This document shows positions 46,842 through 58,934 of a DNA stretch of 64,000 nt, piece after piece. A model generated the notes under the pieces. That model was not told where the DNA came from, searched no databases, and saw only the letters and a program-made list of their open reading frames with translations. Position 1 is the stretch's first letter. Every line of letters starts with the position of its first letter. Origin of the DNA: Datura wrightii (taxonomy: Eukaryota; Streptophyta; Magnoliopsida; Solanales; Solanaceae); NCBI GenBank assembly GCA_035772735.1, contig JASDFA010000007.1:89838001-89902000 (forward strand), in the 5' to 3' direction. The translations under genes and the position numbers were made by a program.

Positions 46842-49002
46842 TGTCACGACCTGAGTTTGCACCCAGAATGCGACACGGTACTTAGAGTCATAATTAATCC
46901 TAAGCAAACCCTAGTAGAGCATCTTCTACTAAATCTGACCCGATGCAATGATAATACAAGAGCGGAAGCTGATAAATGATTAATTACGATTGTATATATG
47001 AAACTCTAAGAACAATCTGAAGGAAATCTGAAAATATTGCTGAAACTACAACTTTTGTCTGAAACAAACTAAACTACATACTCTGTCTGAAAGCCATCTA
47101 AAGAACTGATGAGTCCTTGGGAAAAGCCCCCAGCTAACTTTATGTCTGAGCAAAAACTAGAATAACAAATGAGCAAGGTGAAACCATGGTCCTCAAAAGA
47201 TGAGGACGCACCTAATCTATACTGCTGAGCTGAACCCGAAGAGGAACTAACCACGCTATTGGGCTTCACAACCTGAACCTATATCGTAAAATGATATAGC
47301 ATAAAAGTATGCGTTAGTACTTTGAATATTCTGAGTATGCGAGAAGAAACAAAAACATACATAAGAATACTGAAAATTTATAAACTGTACTGACGGAACA
47401 AGCAATGATCATAACTAGAAACATAAATACTGAAGGCATTTGAATATCTGATAGTACTGTAAGTACTGATGACTTTCTGAAGGTCATAAGCAGATCCTGA
47501 AAGATAATAGGCTAAACTGAACTGAAGACTATGACTTTACTAGACTAAGTTGTACTATGAGAGTGACTATAATCGACATGTAACCACATGAGATAAATGT
47601 GGACTCCAATTTATACACCCTATCAGAGAAAGTCCACTGTATCTTGCTAGGGTATAGTGGTTGAGCTGGGTGATCACTATTTGAGGCCGATTCAGGATAT
47701 TAACCTATGATGGTAATGTAGTTTTGAGAACCTGGGTGTGCTAAACCCCGACCCTCTTAGTGCTAAGTCCTACTCACAGTTAAAATTCTAATTATGTCTA
47801 GCTAGGTTGATAGCTCGAAAATAATGTCCTACGACTTAAGTTAGAACTACTTATCTAGAAGTGTTCTGAGAGTCTAAGGACCTGAACTCAACTATATTCT
47901 AAGACTCCTTAGAGCTGCTTTATCTGAAAGGGTCGTAATGGTCTAAAGAACAACTAATAAGCTGATAGTCGGTACTACTGAGTTTACTAGTTTCTCATGA
48001 CTGAAAATAGTCAAACTGATCAGCTGACATTTTTGTAGAACACTAGGTATACTAAGTATTGACTGAGATTCTGATATTGAATATAGAAAAAAAGGTTAAC
48101 TTCTGTTCACGTATCTATACTAACATTCCTAATTTAAAAAAAATTATCCTGACAAAGCAATATCCATATCTATACTCTAAATCATGAAAGTGTCATTCAA
48201 AATCACCTTAAAGATTAGGGATAAAATACATATTATATGAAAGATAGCAAAGCATGAATTACAACTAGTAATAATCTTGGAAAACATCAAGAATTGTAAC
48301 AATGAAGGAATTCATAATTTGTCTGAAGAACAACCCTAGTTTCGATCTTCTACAGGGTTGGAATTAATAGGATTTCTGTAAGAATTTTGGGACACAAGGG
48401 TGAAAGAAATTCTCTTGTTGGAATCCCACATACCTAGAGTAGAAATTCCTCAAGAAAGCACCTAGAAGAAAGAGAAGAAATCCTAGTTCTTGCTTGGAGG
48501 GGTCTGTTTGAGTTCTTTGATGAATTTCTAAGTTACTTTTTGGAAAGTATGAGGGGGAGAGGGTTGTCTAATCCTCTAAAAACCTTTTAAATAATCCCAA
48601 TACGATGTAGTTCAGGAGTTAGGATAATAAAATTTTACAAAAATGCCCCTGGAAAATGGTTTTAAAAACTCTGCCCATCAAGTGGTATAGCTCAACCTAC
48701 GAGTCATATCAGGATCATATGATCTGTACCTTCACCTGTGGTAAAGGATCCTACTCAACACCATCCTTTGAACTTTTCCATGACTGGTCCGTATGATTCG
48801 TACCATGGTGATACGAGTCATAAACTTGTAATCGTGGTTTCTCCTATTGATTTCCTTATTCCCTCCTATTACAAGTCCAGGTATGACTCATACCTCTATT
48901 CTACGAGTCATAATGTGACTCTTATAGAGACCTTTTTCCTAGTTTCTGCATGATCAAGTTTTAAATCCAAAGGCTAGTCCCAGTGATATCTGGGGTGTTA
49001 CA
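46842..49002 (-). repeat. E5 3' LTR, 2161 bp
   Basis: TGTCACGACCTGAG to GGGGTGTTACA. U3 palindrome GTATGACTCATAC at 48881-48893. Confidence 0.9.
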
Positions 49003-49015
49003 ATATCTCCTCCTT
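49003..49015 (-). promoter_or_regulatory. E5 polypurine tract
   Basis: Minus strand AAGGAGGAGATAT adjoining the 3' LTR. Confidence 0.85.
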
Positions 49016-49172
49016 GGGAACATTTGTCCTTGAATGAAGGCTAAGTAAGCTAAAAGACTAGGAGAAAGAGCTGCAATTCCATATTGAAAGCTATAAATTG
49101 ATTTCTGGAGGAGTGACTGACTCCTAACTAAGATAGACATGCTAACTGAACTTATGCAACTAAGGTGCACAT

Positions 49173-52100
49173 TTAAACATTGATAGAGCTGATAAGTACA
49201 TAACTGAATAGGGTACTGAGGAGGAATATAGTACCTATTGCTGAAGCTGAGATTGAAGGAAATAAATGAGGATATTTAGCCATTGTGTCTGCTTCTTCTT
49301 CCCCTATAGTTCCCTCAACTAGTTGGTTCCTCCATAGCACCTTTATTGAAGCGACCTTCTTGTTTCTCAACTTACGAATCTAACGGTCTAGGATCTAAAC
49401 TGGAACTTCTTCATATGAGAGGTTTTCCTTTACACCAACACCCTCTAGAGGTACTATTGAGGTTGGGTCTCCAATGCATTTCTTCAACATGGACACATGG
49501 AAGACTGGGTGCACCAAAGCTAACTTTGCAGGCAACACCAACTCGTAAGCCACATTGCCAATGCATCTTATGATTCTGTAGGGGCCAATATACTTGGGAT
49601 TGAGCTTTCCTTTCTTTCTGAATCTCATCACCCCTTTCATAGGTGAAACTTTAAAGTATACCCAATCATCCACAACAATCTCCAACTCCCTTCTCCTTAT
49701 GTCTGCATACAATTTTTGTTGGCTTGGAGTTGTTTTCAGCCGTTCCTTGATATGTTAAATCTTTTGCAAGACCTCATGCACTGAATCAGGCCCAATCAAG
49801 GTAGCTTCACCAACCTGAAACCACCCTATAGGTGATCTGCACCTCTTTCCATATAATGCCTCGAACGGGGCCATTTGAATACTGAGTGATAGTTGTTGTT
49901 GCATGAAAACTTCATAGAGGTAGATGATCATCCCACCCACCATTGAAACTGATCACACAAGCCCTTAACATATCTTCTAAAGTCTAAATAGTCCGCTTGA
50001 AATTCCATCTGTTTGTGGATGGAAAGTTGTACTGAGCTTGACCTGAGTACTAAGTCCTTTCTGGAATGACTTCCAGAAGTGCGAGGTGAACTAAGTAACC
50101 CTATCTGAGATGATAGACAAGGGAACTCCATGCAGTTGACTAACTCCCAGATATACTATCTAGCATAATCCTCCACTAAATCTGTAGTCTTAAATGGTAG
50201 GAAATATGCTGACTTGGTCATCTGGTCTACGACCACCCAAATTGAGTCATTTTGTCGGCTAGTACGAGGTAAACTTGTGACAAAGTCCATATTCACTTCT
50301 TCCCACTTCCAGGTAGGAATGCTGATATCTTGAGTGATATACCTAGGTATTTGATGTTCAACTTTGACCTATTGGCAGTTTGGACACTTAGCAACAAACT
50401 ATGTGATGTCTTTTATGCCAATCCTCCAATAGATTTCCCACAGATCATGGTACATCTTAGTGGCGCCTGGGTGGATAGCGTACCTGGTGCTATGAGCTTC
50501 CATTAGTACCCATTGCATTAAGTTATCTACACCTGGAATACATAACCTGCCCTAGTAACGGAGCACACCATCTGCCCCTTTGGAGAATACTTCCACCTCT
50601 TTTCTTAGAACTACTTCCTTCTGCCGGAATAGAATGGGGTCTTCATCCTGCTTTGACCTAACAACTACTACTAGTGAGGATTCTGACTCTCTTTGGATCA
50701 CAAATCCTCCCTTTGATGAATCAACTAACTGGACCCCTAACTGAGGCAATCTCCGGATATCCTTTGCCAATTCCTTTTTTCCATCTTCAACATGCACAAC
50801 ACTTCCCATAGACGACTCGCTAAAGGCATCAACCACTACATTGGCCTTGCTTGGGTGATACAACACACATATCAAAATCCTTCAATGATTTTAACCATAT
50901 TCTCTGATGAGGATTCAAATCCTTCTAACTGAACACGTACTGTAGACTCTTGTGATCATTGAAGACATCCACATGAATCACATAGAGATAAGGTCTCCAA
51001 ATCTTCAACGCAAACACTACCGTTGTCAATACAAGATCATGAGTTGGATAATTTTTCTCATTAACAGTAGGCATAATATATGACTTTTCCATGCTTCATA
51101 AGAACACAATCAATACCAACTCTGGAGGATCATAGTAGATCACAAACCCATCAAAACCTTCTAGAAGAGTCAGAACCGGGGCTGTAGTGAGTCGAGTCTT
51201 TAACTCCTGAAAACTCTTCTCACATTCATCAGGCCACTAAAGATTCACCTTTTTTCTGAGTTAGTTTTGTCAAAGGAGAGGCAATGGAAGTGAACTCTTC
51301 AACAAACCATCTGTAATAGTCGACTCAACCAAGAAAATCTTAATTTGTGTCGGAGAATCGGGTCTTGGCCAGTCCTTGACCGTCGGTATCTTTTGAGGAT
51401 CGACACCTTCCACGGAGACCACATGCCCGAGGAACAAAATTGATTTTAGCCAGAATTCACACTTGCTGAATTTGGCAAACATTAGTTATCCCTGAGAGTG
51501 TAAAACTATTCTCAGATGGTCTGTATCTCCTCCTCTGTTCTGGAGTAAACCAAAATGTCATCCATAAAGACAATGATGAACATGTCCAGGTACGACTTGA
51601 ATACCCTATTCATCATATCCATAAAAGCCGCAGGAGCATTGGTTAGTCCAAAAGACATAACTACGAACTCGTAGTGACTATACCGAGTTTTGAAGGCTAT
51701 TTTCAAAATATCAAATTCTCTGACCCTAAGCTGATGGTATCCCGATTTGAAATCTATCTTAGAGAAATAACTAGCTCCCTGAAGCTGGTCGAACAAGTCG
51801 TCAATCCTGGGTAGAGGATACCTATTTTTGACTGTGACTTTGTTTTGTTGGTGGTAGTCGATGCACATTTTGAGTGTACCGTCTTTCTTTCACACGAATA
51901 AGACGGGGCAACCCATGGATAGATACTAGGCCTAATGAAGCCCTTATCTAGAAGATCTATTAGTTGTTCCTTCAACTTTTTAAACTTAGCTGGAGCCATT
52001 TTGTAAGGAGAAATAATGATGGACTAGGTATCTGGAAGAAGGTTTATGCCAAAGTCTATTTCCCTCTCTAGAGGACTCGGGGAGATCTTTAGGAAGCACA

Positions 52101-52640
52101 TTGGGGAACTCATTTAAAATTGGAATTGACTACAATATTAGGGTCTCAGAACTAGAATCTTTGATCCTAACCAAGTGGTAGATGTACCCCTTTACGATCA
52201 TCTTTCCAGCCTTAAGGTATAAAATGAAATGACCCTTAGGTACTGAAGTACTACCCTTCTACTCTAGGACTGGCTCATTAGGAAACTGAAACCTGACAAC
52301 CCTGTTTTGCAGTAGATGGAAGAATAACAAGAGTACAACTAGTCCATGTGAAGGATAAGGTCGAGGTTGACCATGTCTAACTCTACTAGATCAACTGAAG
52401 CGACTTTACTCAACACTAAGACCGGACAATTCCTGTACACCTGACTGGCTATAACTAACTCACCAACGTAGAGATGGAAAATAGCTTGAAGAGGATTTCG
52501 TGACTAATATTGAACTGGACTGTAATGTAAGGAGTCACAAAGGAGAGTATGGCTCCTGTATCTAGCAAAAGTATATACATCAATCTGAAAAAGGAGTAAT
52601 ATATCAGTAACCACATCAGGTGAGTTCTCCTGATCCTATT
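49173..52640 (-). pseudogene. E5 pol, degenerate
   Basis: Sense order: protease region about 52000-52640, too decayed to show DxGA; RT 51512-51868 (CIDYHQQNKVTVKNRYPLPR, FSKIDFKSGYHQLRV, VMSFGLTNAPAAFMDMMNRV, catalytic FMDD in VFMDDILVYS) and 51270-51482 (FLGHVVSVEGV); RNase H end 50552-50875 (VLYHPSKANVVVDAFS); integrase zinc finger about 50330-50450; integrase core about 49928-50240; integrase C-terminus 49395-49712 (KLNPKYIGPYRIIRCIGNVA, FHVSMLKKCIGDP); chromodomain-like tail 49173-49370 (KVLWRNQLVEGTIGEEEADT, KYPHLF). The tail is open here, unlike in E1. Several stops and shifts elsewhere. Confidence 0.88.
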
Positions 52641-53799
52641 TGGAAGCTAGAGTGTAGAACCAATTCTAGCGCTGGCCACCACCTGTACCTGAAGTAGTGC
52701 CCTACTGAGCTGGATAACCCAGTCGGGGTTGCTGACATAGTTGACTAGGCTTTTCCCCATTCCGCTGATGGACATTCTCTCAATCTGTGATCCAATTGAA
52801 GACACCTAAAACAACCTTCTTTGCCCATACGACACTCACCCAGATGATTCTTGCCACACTTAAGACATGCTGGAAAAGTGTGGTTGCTAGAGACATGGCT
52901 TTGGGATCGGGAGCCTATTGTCCCACCCTTCCTATCCTAACGGGGACTAGAGGACGGAACACTGGCTGAGGAAGGTGTTGGAGGCCTCTGCTGTTGCTGG
53001 GGGAAACTACCACTGCCTGCCCTCTGTTGGGAGTACTCACATTGACCGATTCCGGCCCGTTTCTCTCCATCTCTATCTCCTTCAACTTTTCTTCCTCTAT
53101 CTACTGGGCATGAATGATGAGACTGGAGAGGTCTATATTTTTTATGAGCATGGCAGTTCTGCATTCCGTGAGTACCAAATCTGAGACTCCATTAACAAAC
53201 TTAAGCATGCGAGCCCTCGTCTCAGCAACAATTTCTGGAGCATACCTCAATAGCTTAGTGAACTTTAGTGCGTACTCCTTTACTGTCATGTTGTTCTACT
53301 TCAAGATCATAAACTTCAAGGCCTTATCATTCCTTAACTCTCGAGGGAAGAACCTATCGAGGAATGTTGTAAAAAATTCATCCCATTTCGCTGGACCCGC
53401 ACTATTTTGTCTTCCCTCCTTCCATTGTTTGTACCAAATTTGAGCTACCCCTTTCAACTAGTAGGCAGCCAGATCAACACTCTTTGTAGAGATGACACCC
53501 ATGATTTGGGTGATATTTTGTACCTCATCCACGAACTCCTATGGGTCCTCTTCTACTTTAGACCCATGAAATGCTGGAAGATTCATTTACGAGAAATCCT
53601 GAACCCTGACCACAATTGCAGACCATTTGGTGTTGACTGGTAAAACTACCTGCTAATTAACCTGGTTGGTCATTGCCATCTGAATGGCGTTCTAAAATTC
53701 CGTGTGGGACACCTAGTCGTCCTGAGGAGCTTCTGGAGCTGGTGGGGTTAGCCATTTAGCATTTTAGGTCCTCCTTTAATTTCAGCATTTGGGAGGCAT
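52641..53799 (-). pseudogene. E5 gag, degenerate
   Basis: Start placed at ATG 53799 (MPPKC then a stop), matching the E1 start. Readable parts: gag core 53101-53289 (VKEYALKFTKLLRYAPEIVA, RARMLKFVNGVSDLVLTECR), basic linker about 52937-53100 and the zinc knuckle about 52775-52880, CFRCLQLDHRLREC, with all four CCHC ligands kept, preceded by CLKCGKNHLGEC. Early nonsense codon and later stops. Confidence 0.82.
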
Positions 53800-54001
53800 C
53801 GCTATCTGAAAAGGGTAAAGCATGAGTTAGGTAGACATACTAGAGTCTAAAACTCTATGCATGATAAGAGTCACGAATAAAGGGTATTTTCCTACTAACA
53901 TCTTGTATCCTCCTCCTCATAAGTGTGGCGTGCTTCATACCCATGGAAAGGACGCTACTTGATGTGACTTTCAGGCAACCTAAGATACTCTATACCTAAC
54001 A

Positions 54002-54012
54002 CTATGATACCA
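54002..54012 (-). promoter_or_regulatory. E5 primer-binding site (initiator-Met tRNA)
   Basis: Minus strand TGGTATCATAG, close to TGGTATCAGAG; four bases separate it from the LTR. Confidence 0.85.
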
Positions 54013-54016
54013 AGTT

Positions 54017-56191
54017 TGTTATGATCAGAGTCTGCACCTAGAACATGACACGATACTTAAAGTCACAAGTGACCCTAAGCAAGCCCTAGTAGAGCATATT
54101 CAACTAAATATGACCTGCTGAAATGATAATACAAGAGAAAAAGTTGATAAATAATTAATCGTAATAGTATAAATGATAAAATCTTAAAGTAGTCTAACGG
54201 AAATCTAAAAATCTAGCTGAAACTATAACTTTTGTCTGAAACAAACTGAACTACATACTCTATCTGAAAGCCATCTAAAGAACTGATAAGTTACTAGGAC
54301 TAGCCTCCGGCTAACTCTAAGTCTGAACTAAACTAGAATAACAAATGCAGAAGGTGAAACCACAGTCCTCAGAAGATGAGGACACACCAAATCTGTACTG
54401 TTAAGCTAAACCCAAAGAGGAACTAACCATGCTGCTGGGCCTTAGAACCTGAACCTACATCATAAAACGATATAGCATAAAAGTATGCATTAGTATTTTG
54501 AATGTACTGAGTATGCAAGAAAAAACTAAAACATACATAAGAATACTGAAAATCTGCAAACCGTACTAATGGAACAAGTAATGACCTTAACTGGAAACAT
54601 AAATACTGAAGACAATTGAATATCTGATAATACTCTAAGTATTAATAATTGTCTGAAGGTCATAGGCAAATCTTGAAAGTTGATAGGCTAAACTGAATTG
54701 AAGACTATGACTGTACTAGACTAAGCTATATTGTGGGAGTGACTATAACCGACATGTAACCACGTGAGCTAAACATAGAGTCTGATGTATACACCCTAGC
54801 GGAGAAAGCCCACTGTACTTTGCTAGGATATAATGGCTGAGCTGGGTGATCACTGTCTGAGGAGCATTCGAGCTAATAACCTATGGTGGCAATGTAGTTC
54901 TGGAAACCTGGATGCACTGAACCCCGACCCCTCTCGGTGCTAATTCCTACTCCCATTGGAAATCCTAATTATGTCTAACTAGGCTGATAGCTCAAAAATG
55001 ATGTCCTAAGACTTAAGATAGAACTACTTATTTGGAAGTGTTCTGAGAGTCTAAGGACCTAAACTCAACTACTATGTTCTAAGACTTGTCAGAGCTGCTT
55101 TATCTGAAAGCGTCGTAATGGTCTAAAGAATAACTGATAAGCTGATAGCTGGTACTATTGAATTTACTGATTTTCTCAATACTGAAAATAGTCAAACTGA
55201 TTGGCTAACATTTTTGTAGAACACTAGGCATATTGAGTATTGGCTACGACCCTGAGACTAAATATACCAAAAGGCTAACTTTTGTTCATGTATCTGTACT
55301 AACATTCATAATTTAAAAGAAATTATCCTGACAAAGCAATATTCATATCTGGACTCTAAATTATACAAGTCTCATTCAAAATCACATTAAAGATTAGGGC
55401 TAAAATACATACTATATGAAAGATACCAAAGCATGAATTACAACTGGTAATGATCTTGGAAAACATCAAGAATTGTAACAATGAAGGAATTCATAATCTA
55501 TCTAAAGAACAACCCAAGTTTCGTTCTTCTACACGGCTAAAATTAATAGGATTTATGTAAGAAATTTGGGACACTAGGGTGAAAGAAATTTCTTTGTTGG
55601 AATCCCACATACTTGGAGTAGAAATTCCTTGAGAAAGCATTTGGAAATCTTGAGAGAGAAGAAATCCTAGCTCTTGCCTGGAGGGGTTTGTCAGACTTTT
55701 TCGATGAATTTTTGAGTTACTTTTTCCAAAGTATGAGGGGAGAGGGTCAGCGAATCCTCTAAAACCCTTCTAAATAATCCTAATATAATGTAGTTTAGAA
55801 GTTAGAATAATAGGATTTTACAAAAATACCCCTGAAAAATGGTTTTAAATACTTTGACCATTAGGTGGGATGACTCAACCTAGGAGTCATACCAGGATCA
55901 TACGATCCATTCCTTCACCCATGCTTAAGGGTCCTTCTCAACACCATCCTTTGAACATTTCCATGATGGGTCAGTATGATTCGTACCTTTGTGTTATGAG
56001 TTGTAAAATGTAATTATGGTTTCTCTCAGTCACCCCTACTGATTTCCTTGATCCTCCCGACTACGAGTCCAGGTATGACTCGTACCTCCATTCTACGAGT
56101 CTATGACTCATACTAACGTTTTTTTCCCAATTTTCTACATGATCAAGTTTTATATCCAAAGGCTAGTCCCAGGGATTTTTGGGGTGTTACA
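54017..56191 (-). repeat. E5 5' LTR, 2175 bp
   Basis: TGTTATGATCAGAG to GGGGTGTTACA, collinear with 46842-49002. U3 palindrome GTATGACTCGTAC at 56073-56085; its counterpart in the other LTR has CA for CG. Confidence 0.9.
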
Positions 56192-56470
56192 GCCTGACCT
56201 GCGTTTCGCAGGTGAGGCGCAAAAGCCTTCTTCTTCTTCCAACTTTCTGGACCCTTCTTGCGCTTAGGATGCATCTCGCGCTTGAGCACCTGCATTTTGT
56301 AGGTCTCACACAGTTCTTTCCCTGTTCTTCTTTCCCTTGGTTCCTCATCTAATCAACCTTTCAAACAAAAACAACAAAAATGTCAAAGAACCAAAAATAA
56401 AAGAACACTTGTGTTGCCTCCCAAGAAATGCCTTATTTATTATTGTAGCACGACAAATACCTCCTCAATC
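56192..56470 (-). promoter_or_regulatory. E3 palindrome cluster and post-integrase sequence, right of E5
   Basis: ACCTGCGTTTCGCAGGT at 56197-56213 is a 17-nt inverted repeat with a TTT centre, followed by GCGCTT / CTCGCGCTTG and CACCTGCATTTTGTAGGT variants. Around 56410-56460 the sequence CTTGTGTTGCCTCCCAAG and GTAGCACGACA matches 22117-22170 of E2, which lies just after integrase. Confidence 0.55.
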
Positions 56471-56589
56471 ATCAATTCTCCAGAGATCATCCTCTGAATC
56501 CACTTCAGCCTCACAATTTTTTTCTTGCTCCTCCTCTTCATCGAGGAATGCTATCACCTTACATTTATCTGGGGGTTTTGTGGGTTGAC

Positions 56590-58806
56590 ACACCTTGAAG
56601 GAGACTTCTTTTTCCACCCACTCTAAACTTTAGCTATCCTATATTGACATCCACCAATGCTCTACCAATGTCTAGAAATAGTCGCCCTAAATGATGGCCA
56701 CCTCGACATCCATGGCACAATCCAACACGACAAAATCGGCTGGAAGGATAAATTTGTCCACTCGGACCAAGAAATCTTCTAGCACTCTCACGGGTCTCTT
56801 GATAGACCGGTCCGCCATTAATAGCTTCATTATAGTAGGCTTGGGACTCCCCAGACCTAACTTCTTAAAAATGACAAGAGGCATCAAATTGATGCTTGCA
56901 CCGAGTTCACATAAAAGCCTTTTTGAAAATGAACATACCTATGGTGCAAGGGATAGTAAAAGTTTCGGGGTCCTCTTTCTTGGAAGCAAGATTGCTCGCC
57001 ATCACTGCACTACAGTGGTGCATCACCTTCCTTATGCTTGCATCCATGATTTTCTTCTTTCTTAAGAATTCCTTCATGAATTTTGCATAGCCCGGCATTT
57101 AAAGCAATGCATCTCCCATCGGTATGTTTATGGACAACATGTTAAACATCTTAATGAATTTCTTGAATTGGTTGTCCTATTTCATCTTTTCTAATCGCTG
57201 AGGATAAGGAGATGGGATTCTAGGCTCTTGGCCTTGTGCGTTTTAGGCCTCCTTGCCCTTTTGCTCAACATCAATGTCCTTGCGAGCAATAACTACTCCT
57301 TTCTCTTCAAGTACCTTTTCATTATCAAAAACTCTTAGTGCTTTTGGCACCACATCTTTTGCTCCATCATCTATAATTGGATCACCAGCTTGTTTGGCCT
57401 TCATACCCGCATCAGCCAAAATTTTCCCACTCTTAGTAACTATCGCTATGCAATGGCCATCCTTTTGGGGGTTTGGTACGGTGTCACTAGGAAGTGTGCC
57501 CTTCATTTAGGGATTCATTTGGGACAACAAGTGATACATTTGAGCTTCCAAATGTTTAATAGAAGCTGAGTGAGAACTCACCATTTGAGCGAGGTTAGAC
57601 ACTTCCCATTTTAGCTCCCTTACCCCATTGTCTGTAGACTGAAACTTCCTTAGGACACTAGCAAACATTTTATCTATCTTGGAGTTGCCAACACCACTCA
57701 CTCCGGGTTACATTTAGGGGGCCTCAATCTTAGGAGGGGGAATTATGGGTTTGAACTTCTGTGAAAATGTTCCCCTTCACGGTTTGGTTCACATTTTCCC
57801 TATCTTTCGTTCCTATTATTCCACCCTTGACTATCCTGATTTCTCCAACCTCGGTTGGCACCTTTATATCCCGAATGAGAACGACCGAATATGCAATCCA
57901 CATATTGACACTCTTCTTTGTGTCTTGAAGGTGAAGCCTCCCCTTCATATTGCATGTGGCCTTGGGTTGCAACAACATTAACACTCTTGGCACTAACTCC
58001 CATTACATACTTTGTCATTAACTCAAGATGGGTCAGCATATTGGCCAAGGTCTTATCCCTTTCTTTATCTCGTTTTCTCATCTCCGTAGTCACAAGGCTT
58101 AAACTAGCACCACTTAAAGACACGTCAATGTCCCTAGTATGGCGATGCTCTATTTGTCTTGGTTATCTGGTCGAAAAGATCTTTGGCCGTCCCATATGTT
58201 TATTCCATAAAGGACCCACCATCGAGATTATTGGCCACATACTTATTGATTGAGTCAAGTGAGCGATAGAAGCTTTGGAGAAGAACTCTGTCAGGCAACC
58301 CATGGTTTGGACATATTGCAACTTTCTTTTTGAATCGGAGCCAAGCCTCATGCAAGGGTTCACCTGGGAGTTGTCTAAAGTTGGTGATGTTATCCCTCAA
58401 CTGCAACATCCTCGAGGGAGGGAAGAACCTATTCAAGAAAGCCTCTGTCAACTCTTACAAAGAAGTAATACACCCTGAGAGCAGCTCCTCTAGCCAAATA
58501 GTGACTTCTCCCGCTAATGAGAATGGAAAAGCCTTAGTCGAATTGACTCTTGGATAATATTGGTGATATTGAAGGGCTGGCATATTTTAATAAAGTTGTG
58601 AAGGTGTCATTAGCATCTTCGCTTGGCTATCCTTCAAAGAGTCCTTTCATTTATAGCAAGAGCAACATCATGCTAGTCACATGAAATACTGCATTCCTTA
58701 TTGTAGGTGGTACGCGAATGGCACCCGCTAATTAAGGCAACATGGGCTCATCCTTGTCTTGATCCATTTGTCCGACCACAGAGCTCACTTGAGAGTCGTG
58801 CCTCAT
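56590..58806 (-). pseudogene. E3 gag and protease, degenerate
   Basis: Sense order: start ATG 58806 (MRHDSQVSSVVGQMDQDKDE); gag core 58200-58451 (EAFLNRFFPPSRMLQLRDNI, GEPLHEAWLRFKKKVAICPN, HGLPDRVLLQSFYRSLDS), the Retrotrans_gag signature; Gly/Asn/Arg-rich part 57800-57993; coiled segment 57507-57701; protease 56600-56920 with CELGASINLMPL, where the catalytic Asp is Glu (codon 56906-56908), then LADRS-like MADRSIKRPVRVLEDFLVRV and ILGRLFLDIGRALVDV. After the protease the frame continues through an acidic stretch (DEEEEQEKN) and then shows CRATIINKAFLGRQHK, which in E2 follows integrase. So RT-RNase H-integrase are deleted. Stops occur in the gag N-terminus. Confidence 0.83.
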
Positions 58807-58912
58807 TGGATTTAATCCTAAACAAGCAGTGAAAAACAACAACAAATGTAAAATTTCACAAGATGCTTAAATAATTTAAATCAGCAAACAACTAAAGGTT
58901 ATCAAATCTCAT

Positions 58913-58930
58913 TCCTCGGTAATGGCGCCA
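58913..58930 (-). promoter_or_regulatory. E3 primer-binding site (Asp tRNA, decayed)
   Basis: Minus strand TGGCGCCATTACCGAGGA; the three differences from TGGCGCCGTTGCCGGGGA are all G to A. Confidence 0.8.
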
Positions 58931-58934
58931 AAAT

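Larger units (their letters stand above)
46842..56191 (-). mobile_element. E5: Tekay/Del-type element nested in E3
   Basis: LTRs 46842-49002 (3') and 54017-56191 (5'), initiator-Met primer site 54002-54012, polypurine tract 49003-49015, gag-pol between. It lies in the palindrome cluster upstream of E3 ORF3. The flanking pentamers ACCTA (46837-46841) and GCCTG (56192-56196) agree at three of five positions, so the duplication is uncertain or decayed. The LTRs differ visibly, so the insertion is not recent. Confidence 0.9.

Noticed and set aside
46837..56196. Clear 5-bp target-site duplication for E5
   Set aside because: ACCTA and GCCTG agree at only three positions; I report it as uncertain and do not claim a TSD.
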